Positions 53,422 through 61,232 of a stretch of DNA of 64,000 nucleotides are shown here, piece by piece (the stretch's first letter is position 1; each line of letters starts with the position of its first letter). Made by a program: the position numbers and the translations under genes. The notes under the pieces are model-generated. The model was not told the DNA's origin, did no database searches, and saw only the letters and a list, made by a program, of their open reading frames with translations. The DNA is from Compostibacter hankyongensis (GTDB lineage: Bacteria > Bacteroidota > Bacteroidia > Chitinophagales > Chitinophagaceae), in the NCBI RefSeq assembly GCF_039541075.1, contig NZ_BAABFN010000022.1, forward strand, positions 248,001 to 312,000, written 5' to 3'.

Positions 53422-54762
53422 ATGGAAAACACACGCAGAGATTTTATCAAAAAGACGATGGCAGCATCCGCCGCCGTCTCACTGGGAGGGATACTGCCCG
53501 GCTTCAGCGCGGGAAGTTATGCCAACATCATCGGCGCCAACGAGCGTATCCAGGTAGGCTTTATGGGAGTGAACTCACGCGGGTATGCCCTGTCCGACAA
53601 CTATGCCCGTCAGAAGAGCTGCCAGATACGCTATATCTGTGATGTAGACAGCCGGGCCGCAGACAAGGCGATCGCCAACGTCCGGAAATTCGGTCATACC
53701 CCGCAGAAGGAGACCGACTTCCGGAAAGCGCTGGACGATAAATCCCTGGATGCCATGGTCATCGCCACACCCGACCACTGGCATGCGCCGGCGGGCATAC
53801 TGGCCTGCAAGGCCGGGAAGCATGTCTACCTCGAAAAGCCCTGCAGTCATAACCCCCATGAAGGAGAGCTGATGGTGGCTGCTGCGAAAAAGTACAACCG
53901 GGTGGTACAGATGGGCGACCAGCGGCGCTCCTGGCCGAATGTGATCAAGGCCATCGAAGAGGTAAAAGGCGGCACCATAGGCCGGGCCTACTTTGCCAAA
54001 GGCTGGTATACCAATAACCGTGATGCTATCGGCATCGGAAAGGAGACGGCCGTTCCTTCCTGGCTGGATTACGATCTCTGGCAGGGGCCCGCACCGCGCA
54101 GGCCGTACAAAGACAATATCCTGCATTACAACTGGCACTGGTTCTGGCACTGGGGCACCGGAGAAGCCCTGAACAACGGCACCCATATGGTGGACCTCAT
54201 CCGCTGGGGGCTGGATGCGGATTATCCCATACGGGTAACTTCCGCAGGGGGCCGTTACCGTTATAAGGACGACTGGGAGACGCCTGACACCCAATCCATC
54301 ACCGTGGAATTCCCAAACAACACATTCCTGGAATGGGAAGGCCGCAGCTGTAACGGCCGGACCATAGAAGGCAGCAGCGTAGGCGTGATCTTTTACGGAG
54401 AAAAGGGATCACTGATGATCGGCGGCGGAAACGAATACAAGATATACGACCTGAAAAACAAGCTGATCAAGGAGGTCAAAAACGACATGGCCATCGACCC
54501 GCGCAACCGGATGAATCCTTCGCAGGCGCTGGATGCCCTGCATATCCAGAATTTCTTCGACGGGATTAAAAACGGAGCCCGGCTGAATTCGGATGTCGAA
54601 GGAGGACACAAAAGCACTCTGCTGGTACAGCTTGGCAACATCGCCGTCCGTTCGGGGAATACGCTGAACATCGACGCTTCCAACGGACATATCAAGGATG
54701 ACCCGAAGGCCCAGCAGCTCTGGCAGCGTCAATACGAACCGGGATGGGAGCCAAAGCTATAA
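53422..54762 (+). CDS. Tat-exported Gfo/Idh/MocA-family oxidoreductase, long type
   Basis: 446 residues. Tat-like signal NTRRDFIKKTMAASAAVSLG. Rossmann start VGFMGVNSRGYALSDNYAR; VIATPDHWHAPAGILACKAG, then HVYLEKPCSHNPHEGELMV with the EKP lysine; NWHWFWHWGTGEALNNGTHM supplies the active-site histidines. This is the common Bacteroidota type encoded near DUF1080 proteins. With family knowledge of 3-keto-glycoside formation and the DUF1080 protein at 31887, it is a good candidate for the step that makes the keto-glycoside. Confidence 0.92.
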   Translation: MENTRRDFIKKTMAASAAVSLGGILPGFSAGSYANIIGANERIQVGFMGVNSRGYALSDNYARQKSCQIRYICDVDSRAADKAIANVRKFGHTPQKETDFRKALDDKSLDAMVIATPDHWHAPAGILACKAGKHVYLEKPCSHNPHEGELMVAAAKKYNRVVQMGDQRRSWPNVIKAIEEVKGGTIGRAYFAKGWYTNNRDAIGIGKETAVPSWLDYDLWQGPAPRRPYKDNILHYNWHWFWHWGTGEALNNGTHMVDLIRWGLDADYPIRVTSAGGRYRYKDDWETPDTQSITVEFPNNTFLEWEGRSCNGRTIEGSSVGVIFYGEKGSLMIGGGNEYKIYDLKNKLIKEVKNDMAIDPRNRMNPSQALDALHIQNFFDGIKNGARLNSDVEGGHKSTLLVQLGNIAVRSGNTLNIDASNGHIKDDPKAQQLWQRQYEPGWEPKL

Positions 54763-54794
54763 CGAAGACCTGGAAACCCTGAAACACCAAATCA

Positions 54795-56000
54795 ATGCAA
54801 GAGCAATTAAAAATATACAACGGCCGGATCATCACGCCTAACCGGATCATTCCCCGGGGCACAGTGCTGGTGACCGGAGGAAAGATCACGGCGGTCAGCG
54901 AGCAGGACATACCGGCAGAAAATGCCCTTACAATAGACGCCGGAGGACAATATATCAGCCCGGGATTTATTGACATACACGTACACGGCGGAGGAGGCAG
55001 CGATTTTATGGACGCCGACGAAGCCGCTTTCCTGAAAATCGCAGAAACACATGCGCGCTACGGCACCACAGCCATGGTGCCCACCACCCTCACGAGCGAT
55101 AAGGAAGGCATCCTCAATACGCTGGCGGTATACGAACGGGCCGCATCCCGGAACAAGAACGGATCTGCGTTTCTGGGCATCCACCTGGAAGGCCCCTACC
55201 TGGCGCTGAACCAGCGTGGAGCGCAGGATGCCCGCTATATCCGGGACCCCGACCCCCGCGAATACCAGGAAATTTTATCTGCCTCTCAGGCAGTGGTTCG
55301 CTGGAGCGCCGCACCGGAAAGGAAGGGCGCCATCGCATTCGGGCAGTATCTGCGCTCGAAAGGCATATTGCCCGCCATCGCGCATACCGATGCCATTTAT
55401 GAGGAAGTGATCCAGGCTTTCGATAACGGCTATACGCTCATCACCCACCTGTATTCCTGCATGACCAGCGTTACCCGGCGTAACGCTTACCGCTATGCCG
55501 GCGTGGTGGAAAGCGCATACATCATCGACGAGATGGATGTGGAGGTCATCTCAGACGGCATACACCTGCCCGCCCCGCTCCTGAAGATGGTATATAAGAT
55601 CAAGGGAGCGGATAAAATCGCCCTCATCACCGATGCCATGCGTGCAGCCGCCATGCCGGCCGGGGAAAGCATCCTGGGAGGCCGGGAAAACGGAACCCGC
55701 GTGATCGTGGAAGACGATGTGGCCAAGCTGCCGGACCGAAGCGCCTTTGCCGGCAGCGTAGCCACCGCCGACCGGCTGGTGCGAAACATGATCCAACTGG
55801 GAGAAGTGCCCCTCGCCGATGCGGTCAGGATGATCACCAGCACGCCGGCCCGCATTATGAAGGTCGGAGACCGAAAGGGATCCCTCGCCGCAGGAAAAGA
55901 TGCCGACATCATCATCTTTGATGAAGATATCCGTATCACGACCACCATCATACAAGGAAAGGTCATATACCGGGAAGGGGAAGTCCGGAAAACGACATAA
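54795..56000 (+). CDS. nagA: N-acetylglucosamine-6-phosphate deacetylase-like amidohydrolase
   Basis: 401 residues. NagA pattern: YISPGFIDIHVHGGGGSDFM (HxH), TTAMVPTTLTS, GIHLEGPYLALNQRGAQD (metal Glu), PAIAHTDAIYEEV and TLITHLYSCMTSV (metal His), EVISDGIHLP, and ALITDAMRAA (catalytic Asp). Some NagA positions differ: the usual THLFNAM is THLYSCM and the pocket loops deviate, so an N-acyl amino sugar other than GlcNAc-6-phosphate is possible; no sugar kinase is encoded near it. Cytosolic. 32 bp behind the long oxidoreductase gene. Confidence 0.85.
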   Translation: MQEQLKIYNGRIITPNRIIPRGTVLVTGGKITAVSEQDIPAENALTIDAGGQYISPGFIDIHVHGGGGSDFMDADEAAFLKIAETHARYGTTAMVPTTLTSDKEGILNTLAVYERAASRNKNGSAFLGIHLEGPYLALNQRGAQDARYIRDPDPREYQEILSASQAVVRWSAAPERKGAIAFGQYLRSKGILPAIAHTDAIYEEVIQAFDNGYTLITHLYSCMTSVTRRNAYRYAGVVESAYIIDEMDVEVISDGIHLPAPLLKMVYKIKGADKIALITDAMRAAAMPAGESILGGRENGTRVIVEDDVAKLPDRSAFAGSVATADRLVRNMIQLGEVPLADAVRMITSTPARIMKVGDRKGSLAAGKDADIIIFDEDIRITTTIIQGKVIYREGEVRKTT

Positions 56001-56009
56001 AAATACTAC

Positions 56010-57398
56010 ATGCGAAAAAAAAGCAGGACTTTCTGGTCAGGGCTCGTCATCATCGCTCTCGCCGGATGCCAACACCAACAGAAAAACATGCAAACGAACG
56101 CTAACGATTCGCTCCACCTGGTTGTACTGGATCCCGGTCATTTCCATGCCGCACTTGTACAGAAATCCATGTACCCGGAAATGAGCCCGGTGGTGAACGT
56201 ATACGCTCCCGGAGGAAAGGAGGTAGAGGACTACCTGGGTCTTATCCGGAAATACAACAGCCAGGCGGACCAGCCCACACACTGGGAGGAAAAAGTCTAT
56301 ACCGGACCGGATTATCTCGACAAGATGCTCGGCGACAAAGCGGGGAACCTCGTAATTATTGCCGGCAACAACCGGGAAAAGACCCGCTATATCAAAAAAG
56401 CGGTAGACGCCGGGATTCATGTATTGGCAGATAAGCCCATGGCCATAGACAGCGCCGGCTTCCGTCTGCTGGAATCGGCTTTTGCCGATGCAAAGCAGCA
56501 TGGCGTGCTGCTGTACGATATCATGACAGAGCGGTATGAGATCACCAATGTCCTGCAGAAAGCCTGCACACAGCTCGGGATATTCGGCACCCTTGAGAAT
56601 GGCACGGAGAAGGACCCTTCGGTCATCAGCGAAAGCGTACATTATTTTTACAAAGAGGTTTCCGGCGATACGCTGACGCGGCCTGCCTGGTATTATGATG
56701 TCACCCAGCAGGGCGACGGTATCGTGGACGTCACTACCCATCTCATCGATCTTATCCAGTGGGAGCTCTTTTCCGGGACGTCCCCGGATTATCACAGGGA
56801 TGTACAGGTACACTCTGCCCGGCGCTGGCCGACCCACATCACGCCGGAACAGTTTACCCGGTCCACTCACGTCGACGCCTATCCGCAGTTCCTGAGGACG
56901 GCCGTCAGGGATAGCATACTGGAGGTCTACGCCAACGGCGAGATCAACTACAGTCTCCGCGGGGTACATGCCCGCGTGGGAGTACGCTGGGACTTCCAGG
57001 CGCCGCCGGGAAGCGGGGACACCTATTACTCCCGGATACGGGGCAGCAAGGCCGACCTGGTGATCCGCCAGGACAAGGCCAGCGGCTACCGGCCGGCCCT
57101 GTTCATCGAGCTGCGCCATCCGCCGGAAGAAAAAGAAGCGCTGACCCTGACGCAGGAATTTTCCGCGATACAGAAAAAATACCCCGGGGTGACGCTGAAA
57201 AAGCAGGATGACAAATCCTGGGAAGTAGTCATACCCGCACAATACCGGCTGGGACACGAAGCGCATTTTGCGCTGGTGATGAAAAAATACCTGGAATACC
57301 TGAAGGCCGGAAAGATGCCGGAATGGGAAACCGCCGCCATGCTGACCAAATACTACATCACCACCCGGGCCTTGAGCATCGCCCAAACAACCGAGTAA
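56010..57398 (+). CDS. Oxidoreductase-like lipoprotein (Gfo/Idh/MocA-related, Oxidoreduct_C type)
   Basis: 462 residues, lipoprotein signal (FWSGLVIIALAGC). The region after the signal starts LHLVVLDPGHFHAALVQKSM and lacks a normal GxGxxG loop. GIHVLADKPMAIDSAGFRLL keeps a DKP lysine, and DGIVDVTTHLIDLIQWELF the histidine region. The C-terminal domain matches the family often named putative oxidoreductase C-terminal domain. NAD binding is doubtful because of the changed loop; it may be a binding protein or use bound cofactor. Last gene of block 3; its stop is 5 bp from the convergent pncB stop, and I see no terminator there. Confidence 0.82.
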   Translation: MRKKSRTFWSGLVIIALAGCQHQQKNMQTNANDSLHLVVLDPGHFHAALVQKSMYPEMSPVVNVYAPGGKEVEDYLGLIRKYNSQADQPTHWEEKVYTGPDYLDKMLGDKAGNLVIIAGNNREKTRYIKKAVDAGIHVLADKPMAIDSAGFRLLESAFADAKQHGVLLYDIMTERYEITNVLQKACTQLGIFGTLENGTEKDPSVISESVHYFYKEVSGDTLTRPAWYYDVTQQGDGIVDVTTHLIDLIQWELFSGTSPDYHRDVQVHSARRWPTHITPEQFTRSTHVDAYPQFLRTAVRDSILEVYANGEINYSLRGVHARVGVRWDFQAPPGSGDTYYSRIRGSKADLVIRQDKASGYRPALFIELRHPPEEKEALTLTQEFSAIQKKYPGVTLKKQDDKSWEVVIPAQYRLGHEAHFALVMKKYLEYLKAGKMPEWETAAMLTKYYITTRALSIAQTTE

Positions 57399-57403
57399 CC
57401 TTT

Positions 57404-58591
57404 TCAGGATATCTGCAGCACTGTTTTGGCCAGCGCGATCATCTCAGGATCCCCGGTATACTTGCCCGGCTCGTCGGAGAGCTTTACCACGGGGATCCAG
57501 TGCCGGTCTTCGGGCTGCGCCGACACCATTTTGATCACGATATTCAGCGCCGGCAAACCGGCATCGTTGGTAAAGTTGGTACCGATCCCGAAGGACATGC
57601 CGACCTTTCCGCGGCAGAAGGCCGCTATGCGGTCCACCTTCTGCGGGTCCAGCCCGTCGGAGAAGATGATGGTCTTGCTGAGCGGGTCAATATTGAAAGC
57701 GCGGTAATGATCGATAGCCGCCTGTGCAAAGACAAGCGGATCCCCGCTGTCGTGCCTTATCCCGTCGAACAGCTTGGAAAACTTTTTATCAAAAGCGGCA
57801 AAAAACACGGGAGTGGTATAGGTGTCCGACAGGGCGATGCCCAGATCGCCCCGGTACACTTCCACCCAGTGCTCAAGCGCCATCCTGTTGGACATCTTAA
57901 AGCCGTAGCCGGCGGCATGGAACATAAACCATTCATGGGCATGGGTGCCGATGGGCTTTACCCCGGACCGAAAAGCAAGATGTACGTTGCTGGTGCCGGT
58001 AAAGCTACCTTCCCCGTATTGCTTCAGCGTCTCTACCACCAGCCGGTGCACCGCATAGGAATGCCGCCTTCGGGTCCCGAATTCCGCAATCTTCACCCCC
58101 AGCTGCCGGTAATGCTCGATCTTGGACCGGGTAACCGCGGCGACCTGCTCGTCAGAATTCCGCTGCAGACCCGAAACCCGGTAGTACAGCTCGCTGATCA
58201 GCGCCATCACCGGCACCTCCCACAGAATGGTCCGGTACCAGTACCCGGAGATGGAAACATCCAGCTCCCCGCCGGTCTGCCGTACGGTAACCTCCGACGG
58301 ATCATACCGGAAGCCCTGCAGAAAATCCAGATAAGTGGGGTCCAGATAAGGACAGGTAAGGGCAAGATATTGCTTTTCTTCTCCGGTAAGGCGAAGCTCC
58401 GCCATGCGGTCCAGCTCCTGCCGCAGCACCACGCTGAAATGATCCGGGAAACGATGGTTGCCCCGGTTGATAAAGCGGTAATGCGCCTTTGCCCGCGGGA
58501 ACAGCTTTACCACGGCATGCTGCATGGTAAACTTGTAGAAATCGTTATCCAGCAGGGATTGAATAACGGGTGGTGTATCGGGAATGCGCAT
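57404..58591 (-). CDS. pncB: Nicotinate phosphoribosyltransferase
   Basis: 395 residues. Converts nicotinate plus PRPP to nicotinate mononucleotide in NAD salvage, with ATP. Family blocks: SLLDNDFYKFTMQHAVVKLF (N-terminal), THAHEWFMFHAAGYGF, DGIRHDSGDPLVFAQ, TIIFSDGLDPQKVDRIAAF and FGIGTNFTND (phosphate-binding region). The start MRIPDTPPVIQSLLDNDFYK is typical. Convergent with block 3. Probably co-transcribed with the META-domain lipoprotein gene 38 bp upstream. NAD supply may matter for the many oxidoreductases next door, but the gene is outside the operator-controlled block. Confidence 0.95.
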   Translation of the reverse strand: MRIPDTPPVIQSLLDNDFYKFTMQHAVVKLFPRAKAHYRFINRGNHRFPDHFSVVLRQELDRMAELRLTGEEKQYLALTCPYLDPTYLDFLQGFRYDPSEVTVRQTGGELDVSISGYWYRTILWEVPVMALISELYYRVSGLQRNSDEQVAAVTRSKIEHYRQLGVKIAEFGTRRRHSYAVHRLVVETLKQYGEGSFTGTSNVHLAFRSGVKPIGTHAHEWFMFHAAGYGFKMSNRMALEHWVEVYRGDLGIALSDTYTTPVFFAAFDKKFSKLFDGIRHDSGDPLVFAQAAIDHYRAFNIDPLSKTIIFSDGLDPQKVDRIAAFCRGKVGMSFGIGTNFTNDAGLPALNIVIKMVSAQPEDRHWIPVVKLSDEPGKYTGDPEMIALAKTVLQIS

Positions 58592-58629
58592 ATGGAAAAG
58601 CTGTATGGAATATCAGACAAAGGCCGGCC

Positions 58630-59115
58630 TTACTGAGCCGGGGCTGCCGGCGGCAGCTGATTGGCCGTATCCGATGCAGTGGCTTCAAAAAAGATCAGCG
58701 GCTCCTGGCCTTTGAACAGGTACAGTTTTTTGCCTTCTATATGGTAATGATCGGCTTCGTTCAGCGCCTTCAGCATAAAGTCTTCAAGCTCCATCCCACT
58801 CTGGCAATACATTTTAGTGCTCAGCGTCTGGAAATGTATGGTGCTTTTTTCCCCGGTCGAATAGCTCCCCCCGATACCATTGCATCCGGCAAAACCGGAA
58901 ATACTTTTTTTGTCAGAGTTAAGGTAAATATATACCTCCTTGCCTCCCGCGGGAAGCACTACCGGCTGGCCTTTCATCTCCGTCAGCACCCAGCGGGTAT
59001 CCTCAAGCGCCGCGGTTTTTTTGCTTTTGCCTCCCGAGGCGGACTTCTGCGTGCCGCATGCGCCGAGCAACAGCGCCAGGCTGAGAAACAGTATACCGGA
59101 TCGTACTTTTTTCAT
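58630..59115 (-). CDS. META-domain (HslJ-like) lipoprotein
   Basis: 161 residues from the ATG at 59115, chosen because a lipoprotein signal follows at once (MKKVRSGILFLSLALLLG, lipobox GAC). The frame extends to 59151 without a signal. LEDTRWVLTEMKGQPVVLPA and SISGFAGCNGIGGSYS are typical META/HslJ elements, including the conserved CNG. Such proteins are small envelope proteins linked to stress or antibiotic resistance in some bacteria; no enzymatic role is known. The C-terminus is Pro/Ala-rich. Confidence 0.85.
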   Translation of the reverse strand: MKKVRSGILFLSLALLLGACGTQKSASGGKSKKTAALEDTRWVLTEMKGQPVVLPAGGKEVYIYLNSDKKSISGFAGCNGIGGSYSTGEKSTIHFQTLSTKMYCQSGMELEDFMLKALNEADHYHIEGKKLYLFKGQEPLIFFEATASDTANQLPPAAPAQ

Positions 59116-59164
59116 CAGATAGAATTTATAATGTTTTGTTGAGTGACACACAAACCGCAGGACG

Positions 59165-60073
59165 TTATGACAAGCCCGCTTCTTCCTGGGCGATGAGCGA
59201 AAAAGCCGACCAGTCCAGCTGCTCCCTTCCCTTGGCTTTGCTTTGCTGCATACGTTCCTTCACCAAATTGGCCACCGGCATACGCACGCCGCGGTTACCC
59301 GCCGCATCCAGCACCAGGTTGAGGTCTTTCAGCCCCAGCTCCAGCGAAAAGGCCGCCGGCTCAAATTGCCGCTGCAGGATAAGCTTTCCGTAATTCTTTA
59401 CGACCGGGCTGTTAAAAAGACCGCCGGAGATCAGCTCAAAAAGCGTGGAAGAAGATACGCCGTTTTTTTCCGCCAGGGCAAAGGCTTCCGACAGCACCTC
59501 CACGTTGGCGCCGATCATAAAGTTGACGCACAGCTTGGCCACATTGGCAGCAGCCGGCTTTTCACCGAAATCGTGAAGCTGCGCTGCACCCAGGTCCTTC
59601 CAATAACCTGCCACCTGTTGTTTGGCTTCCGCATTGCCGGCCAGGCAGATGTGCAGCTGCCGGCTTCTTGCCGATTCTGGCCGGCCCATTATCGGTGCAG
59701 CCAGGTAATAGCTGCCGTGCTGCTTATGCAGGGCCGTCAGCTCGTCGGCCAGGGCCGGGGATATGGTGCTCATGGATACATGCACCCCGCCGGGCCGCAT
59801 ATGAGCCAGTATACCGTCTTCTCCGGTAGTAATGCTGCGCAGGGCCTCGTCGTTGGATACCAGCGAGAAGATCACGGAGCAGCGCCCGGCCAGCTCGGCC
59901 ACCGTATTCATGACCACCGCCCCCTTGTCCTGCAGGGCAACCGCCTTGCTGCGGGTACGGTTATAAAGATGCAACACCTGTTTTTTTTCCAGGAAATTCT
60001 CCGCCACCGGCTCTCCCAGCCTGCCCAAGCCGATCCATCCTATACTTCCCTTTTCACGCTGATCGTCTGTCAT
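59165..60073 (-). CDS. NAD(P)-dependent beta-hydroxyacid dehydrogenase (3-hydroxyisobutyrate dehydrogenase family)
   Basis: 302 residues. N-terminal IGWIGLGRLGEPVAENFLEK (GxGxxG) and LYNRTRSKA, where the Arg after Asn suggests NADPH preference; VHVSMSTISPALADEL is the substrate-binding loop; ANVAKLCVNFMIGANVEVLS contains the catalytic lysine. Related enzymes reduce glyoxylate, succinic semialdehyde or tartronate semialdehyde. Divergent from ypdA, with the META lipoprotein gene 49 bp downstream. Confidence 0.9.
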   Translation of the reverse strand: MTDDQREKGSIGWIGLGRLGEPVAENFLEKKQVLHLYNRTRSKAVALQDKGAVVMNTVAELAGRCSVIFSLVSNDEALRSITTGEDGILAHMRPGGVHVSMSTISPALADELTALHKQHGSYYLAAPIMGRPESARSRQLHICLAGNAEAKQQVAGYWKDLGAAQLHDFGEKPAAANVAKLCVNFMIGANVEVLSEAFALAEKNGVSSSTLFELISGGLFNSPVVKNYGKLILQRQFEPAAFSLELGLKDLNLVLDAAGNRGVRMPVANLVKERMQQSKAKGREQLDWSAFSLIAQEEAGLS

Positions 60074-60196
60074 ATAACGTTGTTTTAAACATTGAAATTA
60101 CGGCTTTATCCGTAAAAGTACAGGATTTTCAATGCCGTAACCCACCTCCGGATCGGGCATGCGGGACATATCCGCCCTACTCAACCCGGAAGGCCG

Positions 60197-60204
60197 TAAC
60201 TTTG
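60197..60204 (+). promoter_or_regulatory. -7 promoter element of the ypdA gene
   Basis: TAACTTTG, an exact TAnnTTTG match, 26 bp before the preferred ATG at 60231. It supports that start over the longer frame opening at 60159. No clear -33 TTG. Confidence 0.6.
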
Positions 60205-60230
60205 TTTCCCTTAAGAAACAACACGTATCC

Positions 60231-61229
60231 ATGAGCATGCAGGAAAAACAGGATCTTATCATCATCGGCGGCGGCCCCATCGGGCTGGCTTGCGGACTGG
60301 AAGCCCGCAGAGCAGAACTCAATTACCTGATTATCGAAAAAGGATGCCTGGTAAATTCCATTTATCACTATCCGGCCAACATGACTTTTTTCTCCACCTC
60401 CGAGCTGCTTGAGATCGGTGGTATTCCTTTCGTCTCCAATAATCCCAAGCCCACCCGCCCGGAAGCGCTGGAATATTACCGGCGCGTGGCGGTTACCGGC
60501 CAGCTGCGGCTGCACCTGTTCGAACGGGTGGACCGGATCGAAAAAGCGGAAGACGGCTACTCCGTGATAACGGAGAAAGCCGCGTATCCTACCACCGCGG
60601 TCATTATCGCTACCGGATTTTACGATATACCGGTAAAGCTGAACATCCCGGGAGAAGCGCTGCCCAAGGTACGGCACTACTACGATGAGCCGCATTTCTA
60701 TGCCATGCAGAAAGTAATCGTTGCCGGGGCCAACAACTCCGCCGCGGATGCGGCGCTGGAAACCTGGCGGAAGGGAGCGGAGGTCACGATGGTGATCCGG
60801 GGCGAAGGCATCGGCCCGCGGGTGAAGTACTGGAAAAAGCCGGATATCGAAAACCGGATCAAGGAAGGCAGCATCAAGGCCTATTTCAACTCAAGACTTA
60901 CCGCCATCCGGGAAAAGGAAGTCGACCTGATGACGCCCGACGGTCCCCTGACGCTGCCCAACGACTATGTGATTGCCATGACGGGATACCAGCCCGATTT
61001 TTCCTTTCTTGAAAAAACGGGTATTTCCCTTTCGGAGGACAGCAAACGCTGCCCCGCTTATAATCCGGAAACGATGGAAACCAACTTAAAGCATATCTAT
61101 CTGGCGGGTGTGGTTTGCGGGGGAATGGAAACCCACGTATGGTTTATCGAGAACTCGCGCGTGCATGCGCAGAAGATCATCCGGCAGATCATAAACGAAC
61201 GGGCTGCCGCAGCCGGCGCCCCTTCCTGA
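60231..61229 (+). CDS. ypdA: YpdA-type FAD/NADPH bacillithiol disulfide reductase
   Basis: 332 residues from the ATG at 60231 (a second ATG lies at 60237). FAD motif LIIIGGGPIGLACGLEARRA and NADPH motif VIVAGANNSAADAALETWRK are clear. FYDIPVKLNIPGEALPKVRHYY and HIYLAGVVCGGMETHVWFIE match the YpdA family. Unlike thioredoxin reductases it has no CxxC pair, which fits the family. By family knowledge it reduces bacillithiol disulfide with NADPH, keeping the cytosolic thiol pool reduced. Convergent with the helicase gene, stops 3 bp apart. Confidence 0.9.
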   Translation: MSMQEKQDLIIIGGGPIGLACGLEARRAELNYLIIEKGCLVNSIYHYPANMTFFSTSELLEIGGIPFVSNNPKPTRPEALEYYRRVAVTGQLRLHLFERVDRIEKAEDGYSVITEKAAYPTTAVIIATGFYDIPVKLNIPGEALPKVRHYYDEPHFYAMQKVIVAGANNSAADAALETWRKGAEVTMVIRGEGIGPRVKYWKKPDIENRIKEGSIKAYFNSRLTAIREKEVDLMTPDGPLTLPNDYVIAMTGYQPDFSFLEKTGISLSEDSKRCPAYNPETMETNLKHIYLAGVVCGGMETHVWFIENSRVHAQKIIRQIINERAAAAGAPS

Positions 61230-61232
61230 GGC

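Noticed and set aside
57323..58636. 437-codon plus-strand frame opposite pncB
   Set aside because: Antisense to a clear pncB; low-complexity composition and no domain.
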